Origin: an uncultured Prevotella sp.
Lineage (GTDB): Bacteria; Bacteroidota; Bacteroidia; Bacteroidales; Bacteroidaceae
Assembly: GCA_900548745.1 (NCBI GenBank)
Contig: URLQ01000138.1
Coordinates: forward strand, 1 to 7,418
Length of the DNA stretch: 7,418 nt
Direction of reading: 5' to 3'
The position numbers were made by a program, and so were the translations under genes. Under the pieces are notes generated by a model. The model saw only the letters and a list, made by a program, of their open reading frames with translations. It did not search any database and had not been told where the DNA came from. Positions 5,386-7,418 of this stretch are shown here, in pieces; position 1 is the first letter of the stretch, and every line of letters begins with the position of its first letter.

Positions 5386-5390
5386 AGGAG
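5386..5390 (+). promoter_or_regulatory. Shine-Dalgarno sequence of the LRR gene
   Basis: AGGAG lies 8 nt before the ATG at 5399. The other genes in this window lack a clear Shine-Dalgarno sequence, so this one stands out and fixes the start of the LRR protein. Confidence 0.7.
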
Positions 5391-5398
5391 ACAAAACT

Positions 5399-6934
5399 AT
5401 GAAGAAGAATTTATTGTTGGCATTCTTTGCACTGCTTATGCCTTTAGTATCAAGTGCAAAGTTCGTGGTGAAGTTCAACATACAGTATCGTGATGAGCGC
5501 AACACGCTGTCCAAGCTCATCGCTGAAACGGAGAAATACAATATAGACTCCATCTGCGTGTCAGGTTATTTCGACATCAGCAACTTCGAGTTCCTTCGTG
5601 ACTGCAGTATAAACGGCAAGCTGACAGGTATAGACCTCAGCGGGACCTTTATCCGCGAGATACCTGCCATGACCTTCGGCAACAGCTATGTCAATGCCCC
5701 TTCAGCCGTAGGCGGCAGCATGAACGGCAGCTCCAAGCTCCAGTATATCACCCTTCCCAACACTGTATACCGCATAGGCTACCGTGCCTTCTGCCTTGCC
5801 GACCTGCGTAGCATCACCCTTCCCAAGGTAAGGGAGATAGAGACCGAGGCATTCCTTGGCTGTCCTCTTCGTGAAGTGGTTCTGTCCTCATACACACCGC
5901 CCTACACCGATTGCAGCAACGCCTTCCTCGGCATCCCCTCAGACGCCGTTCTCGTAGTGCCCACCGGTGCCGGTGTCGCCTATTCTTCCGATGCCACCTA
6001 TTCCAGCTTCAAGGAAATAAAGGAGCGCGATGGTCTCTACAGCATCCGCGGCTATTATGTAAAGGACACCCCGTTGAAGACCTTGATGGGTGACGCTCAG
6101 ATGAGCGTTGATTCCGTTTCCGTAGGCGGCTGGCTCACAGAAGCCGACATGGAAACCCTCTGTGATGCCGTATGCTATGGCAAGCTGAGCGGTATAGACC
6201 TCAGCGCCTGCTATCTTGAGAACAACGAGCTGCCCGACAATGCCTTTGTCGCCCTCAGCACGGAACCTTCGCTCAACGTCAGCGACCTCAACTATCTGCG
6301 TCTTCCTGACGGCATAACGCGTTTGGGAGCTAAGGCTTTGGGTGCTACCACCCTTTATGGCTTCAACATCCCCTCGTCAGTAAAGTCGATAGGTCGTGAA
6401 TGTTTCCGCGAAGCCCGTATCTACGGTGACGTTGTCATTCCGGAAGGAGTGACGGATATGGACTTCCAGGCATTCCAGGAGACGATGGTCGAAGGTGACA
6501 TCCATCTTCCTTCAACCCTGGAGAAGGTGGGAACGAAGTGCTTCAACCTGTTGCTTACATCAGACTACAAAAGCAATATGAAGAAGTTCTACTACAACCG
6601 TATGACTCCTCCTGTACACATAGATGGCAGGGACGGTTTCAGGTTGTTCCCTTACAAGATCGACCAGTCCCAATGGACTCTCTATGTCCCTGTAGGTGCC
6701 AAGGAGGCCTTTGCGAATGATTATAACTGGGGCAAGTTCCCTAATATCATCGAGACTTCTGAGCTTGACGGTGGTCAGAGTACAGGAATAGAAGGCATCC
6801 GTACAGAGACGACAGACAACGGTTCTGCCACATGCATCTATACCCTTGACGGCAGACGTATCGCTGCAGGTGCCGGTATCAGCAGCTTGCCTCATGGAAT
6901 GTATATTGTGAATGGCAAGAAGGTTGTGAAGTGA
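5399..6934 (+). CDS. Secreted leucine-rich-repeat protein, BspA-like (LRR_5)
   Basis: The 511-residue product starts with a signal peptide (MKKNLLLAFFALLMPLVSSA). The body consists of LRR_5 repeats of the BspA type, such as LQYITLPNTVYRIGYRAF (114-131), LRSITLPKVREIETEAF (136-152), LNYLRLPDGITRLGAKAL (297-314) and repeats at about 320-385. The protein has two related modules. Each opens with a helical/strand lead-in ending GKLTGIDLS (73-81) or GKLSGIDLS (261-269) and ends in a cap with VVPTGAGVAY (186-195) or YVPVGAKEAF (429-438), followed by F-x-x-I. The last 34 residues (IYTLDGRRIA, then GMYIVNGKKVVK) resemble the C-terminal tail of Bacteroidetes type 9 secretion cargo, though shorter than the usual domain. 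Surface display or secretion is thus likely. BspA-like proteins can mediate adhesion to host matrix or other bacteria; that role here is inference. The gene is G+C-richer than its flanks and ends at a strong terminator. Confidence 0.93.
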   Translation: MKKNLLLAFFALLMPLVSSAKFVVKFNIQYRDERNTLSKLIAETEKYNIDSICVSGYFDISNFEFLRDCSINGKLTGIDLSGTFIREIPAMTFGNSYVNAPSAVGGSMNGSSKLQYITLPNTVYRIGYRAFCLADLRSITLPKVREIETEAFLGCPLREVVLSSYTPPYTDCSNAFLGIPSDAVLVVPTGAGVAYSSDATYSSFKEIKERDGLYSIRGYYVKDTPLKTLMGDAQMSVDSVSVGGWLTEADMETLCDAVCYGKLSGIDLSACYLENNELPDNAFVALSTEPSLNVSDLNYLRLPDGITRLGAKALGATTLYGFNIPSSVKSIGRECFREARIYGDVVIPEGVTDMDFQAFQETMVEGDIHLPSTLEKVGTKCFNLLLTSDYKSNMKKFYYNRMTPPVHIDGRDGFRLFPYKIDQSQWTLYVPVGAKEAFANDYNWGKFPNIIETSELDGGQSTGIEGIRTETTDNGSATCIYTLDGRRIAAGAGISSLPHGMYIVNGKKVVK

Positions 6935-7007
6935 TGTGATGGCGTAATGGATAAGGTTATGCCGAGATATAGAATGAATAAAAAACTTAATTAGTAAGAT
7001 AGCGGTG

Positions 7008-7058
7008 GTCCGCTCGGTGGCTGCATAGGTATGTGGTGCTGGGCGGACTGTTTTTTTT
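7008..7058 (+). terminator. Rho-independent terminator after the LRR gene
   Basis: The stem pairs GTCCGCTCGG (7008-7017) with CTGGGCGGAC (7039-7048), including two G-T pairs, and is followed at 7051 by eight T residues. The loop is about 21 nt. It lies 74 nt after the stop codon. Confidence 0.84.
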
Positions 7059-7418
7059 GTATTGGGATTAGTTACCGATTCTTCTATCTCACACTGAAGA
7101 GAGGTCCGAAAGATAATACATTATTCTCCCACAGATTGCAGCTGGACACGGATTTTTTCTTTGAACACGAATCGCTCGAATGTCAAGAATGTTTCTATCC
7201 GTGTGCTAAGTGGTATCCTTTTAAATTCTGCGGATGAATAATCTAATGGTCCGGAGGAAAAATCTGTGTTCATCTGTGCGATTTGTGGGAGACAAAAATA
7301 ATCATCTGTGGGGGAAGAAATGATTTATCCGTGGGGAAGGATATTACCGACCCCCTCTATCTCCCCCTAAAAATCCGATTAAGCGAGAGAAGAAGAAGCT
7401 TGTTTGTTCTTCCGAGCG
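7059..7418. other. Gene-free right end
   Basis: No convincing gene is seen on either strand. A 68-codon + strand frame (7031-7237) begins inside the terminator and is not supported. The stretch holds degenerate short repeats (7127-7335, listed separately), then a pyrimidine-rich piece near 7351-7369. At the edge GAAGAA (7392-7397) can pair with TTCTTC (7407-7412), but the window ends too soon to judge that hairpin. Confidence 0.6.
7127..7335. repeat. Degenerate inverted repeat cluster, ATCTGTG/CACAGAT family
   Basis: On the right side ATCTGTG-type cores lie at 7262, 7272, 7281 (ATTTGTG), 7304 and 7327 (ATCCGTG); the last three are spaced exactly 23 bp. On the left side the opposite orientation occurs: CCACAGAT at 7129, ACACGGAT at 7146 and ACACGAAT at 7165. 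Between them, CGAAT, CGAAT and AGAAT start at 7168, 7177 and 7186, a 9-bp period. Both sides carry the text GTGGGAGA (7285-7292 on +; CTCCCAC at 7127-7133 for the opposite strand). The layout is an imperfect inverted pair around about 90 bp. Such degenerate intergenic repeats are, from memory, common in Prevotella-type genomes; origin and function are not known to me. Confidence 0.6.

Noticed and set aside
7031..7237. 68-codon ORF near the right end
   Set aside because: It starts inside the LRR terminator and runs through degenerate repeats; composition is not protein-like.
7011..7418. CGCTCGG (7011-7017) and CCGAGCG (7412-7418) as terminal inverted repeats of an element
   Set aside because: A 7-bp match is too short, one arm is part of the terminator stem and the other is cut by the window edge.

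Overview
The window looks like a chromosomal segment from a member of the Bacteroidales, most likely a Prevotella-type organism. Three things point there: the gene order exbD-tonB-PstS-like-TPR, the promoter-like sites of the form TTTG/TTG, about 20 nt, TAnnTTTG, and a BspA-type leucine-rich-repeat protein ending in a Bacteroidetes-style C-terminal sorting tail. All supported genes are on the + strand.

Left half (1-4220): the 3' part of an exbD gene, then tonB, a strong terminator, a lipoprotein of the PstS-like periplasmic-binding fold, a promoter, and an exported tetratricopeptide-repeat protein closed by two hairpins. ExbD and TonB belong to the inner-membrane motor that energises outer-membrane TonB-dependent transporters. 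The PstS-like and TPR genes are, from memory, commonly found after tonB in Bacteroidales; their exact job in the motor is not known to me.

Middle (4221-5398): about 1.2 kb with little or no convincing coding sequence but much structure. It holds an array of 15 exact TGTCAA motifs spaced 10-11 bp (about one helical turn), a hairpin filling a three-turn gap in that array, a promoter-like site, a 15-bp palindrome, and a second array of six TTCAAA/TTCGAA motifs at exactly 11-bp steps. After these come a well-formed promoter, a doubtful short ORF with a signal peptide, a second well-formed promoter, a 14-bp palindrome, and a 19-bp tandem duplication just upstream of a Shine-Dalgarno sequence. The phased arrays are the most unusual item in the window.

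Right part (5399-7418): a 511-residue secreted LRR_5 (BspA-like) protein built from two related modules, followed by a strong terminator. The final 360 bp have no convincing gene but carry degenerate short repeats (ATCTGTG/CACAGAT and CGAAT types) in inverted arrangement.
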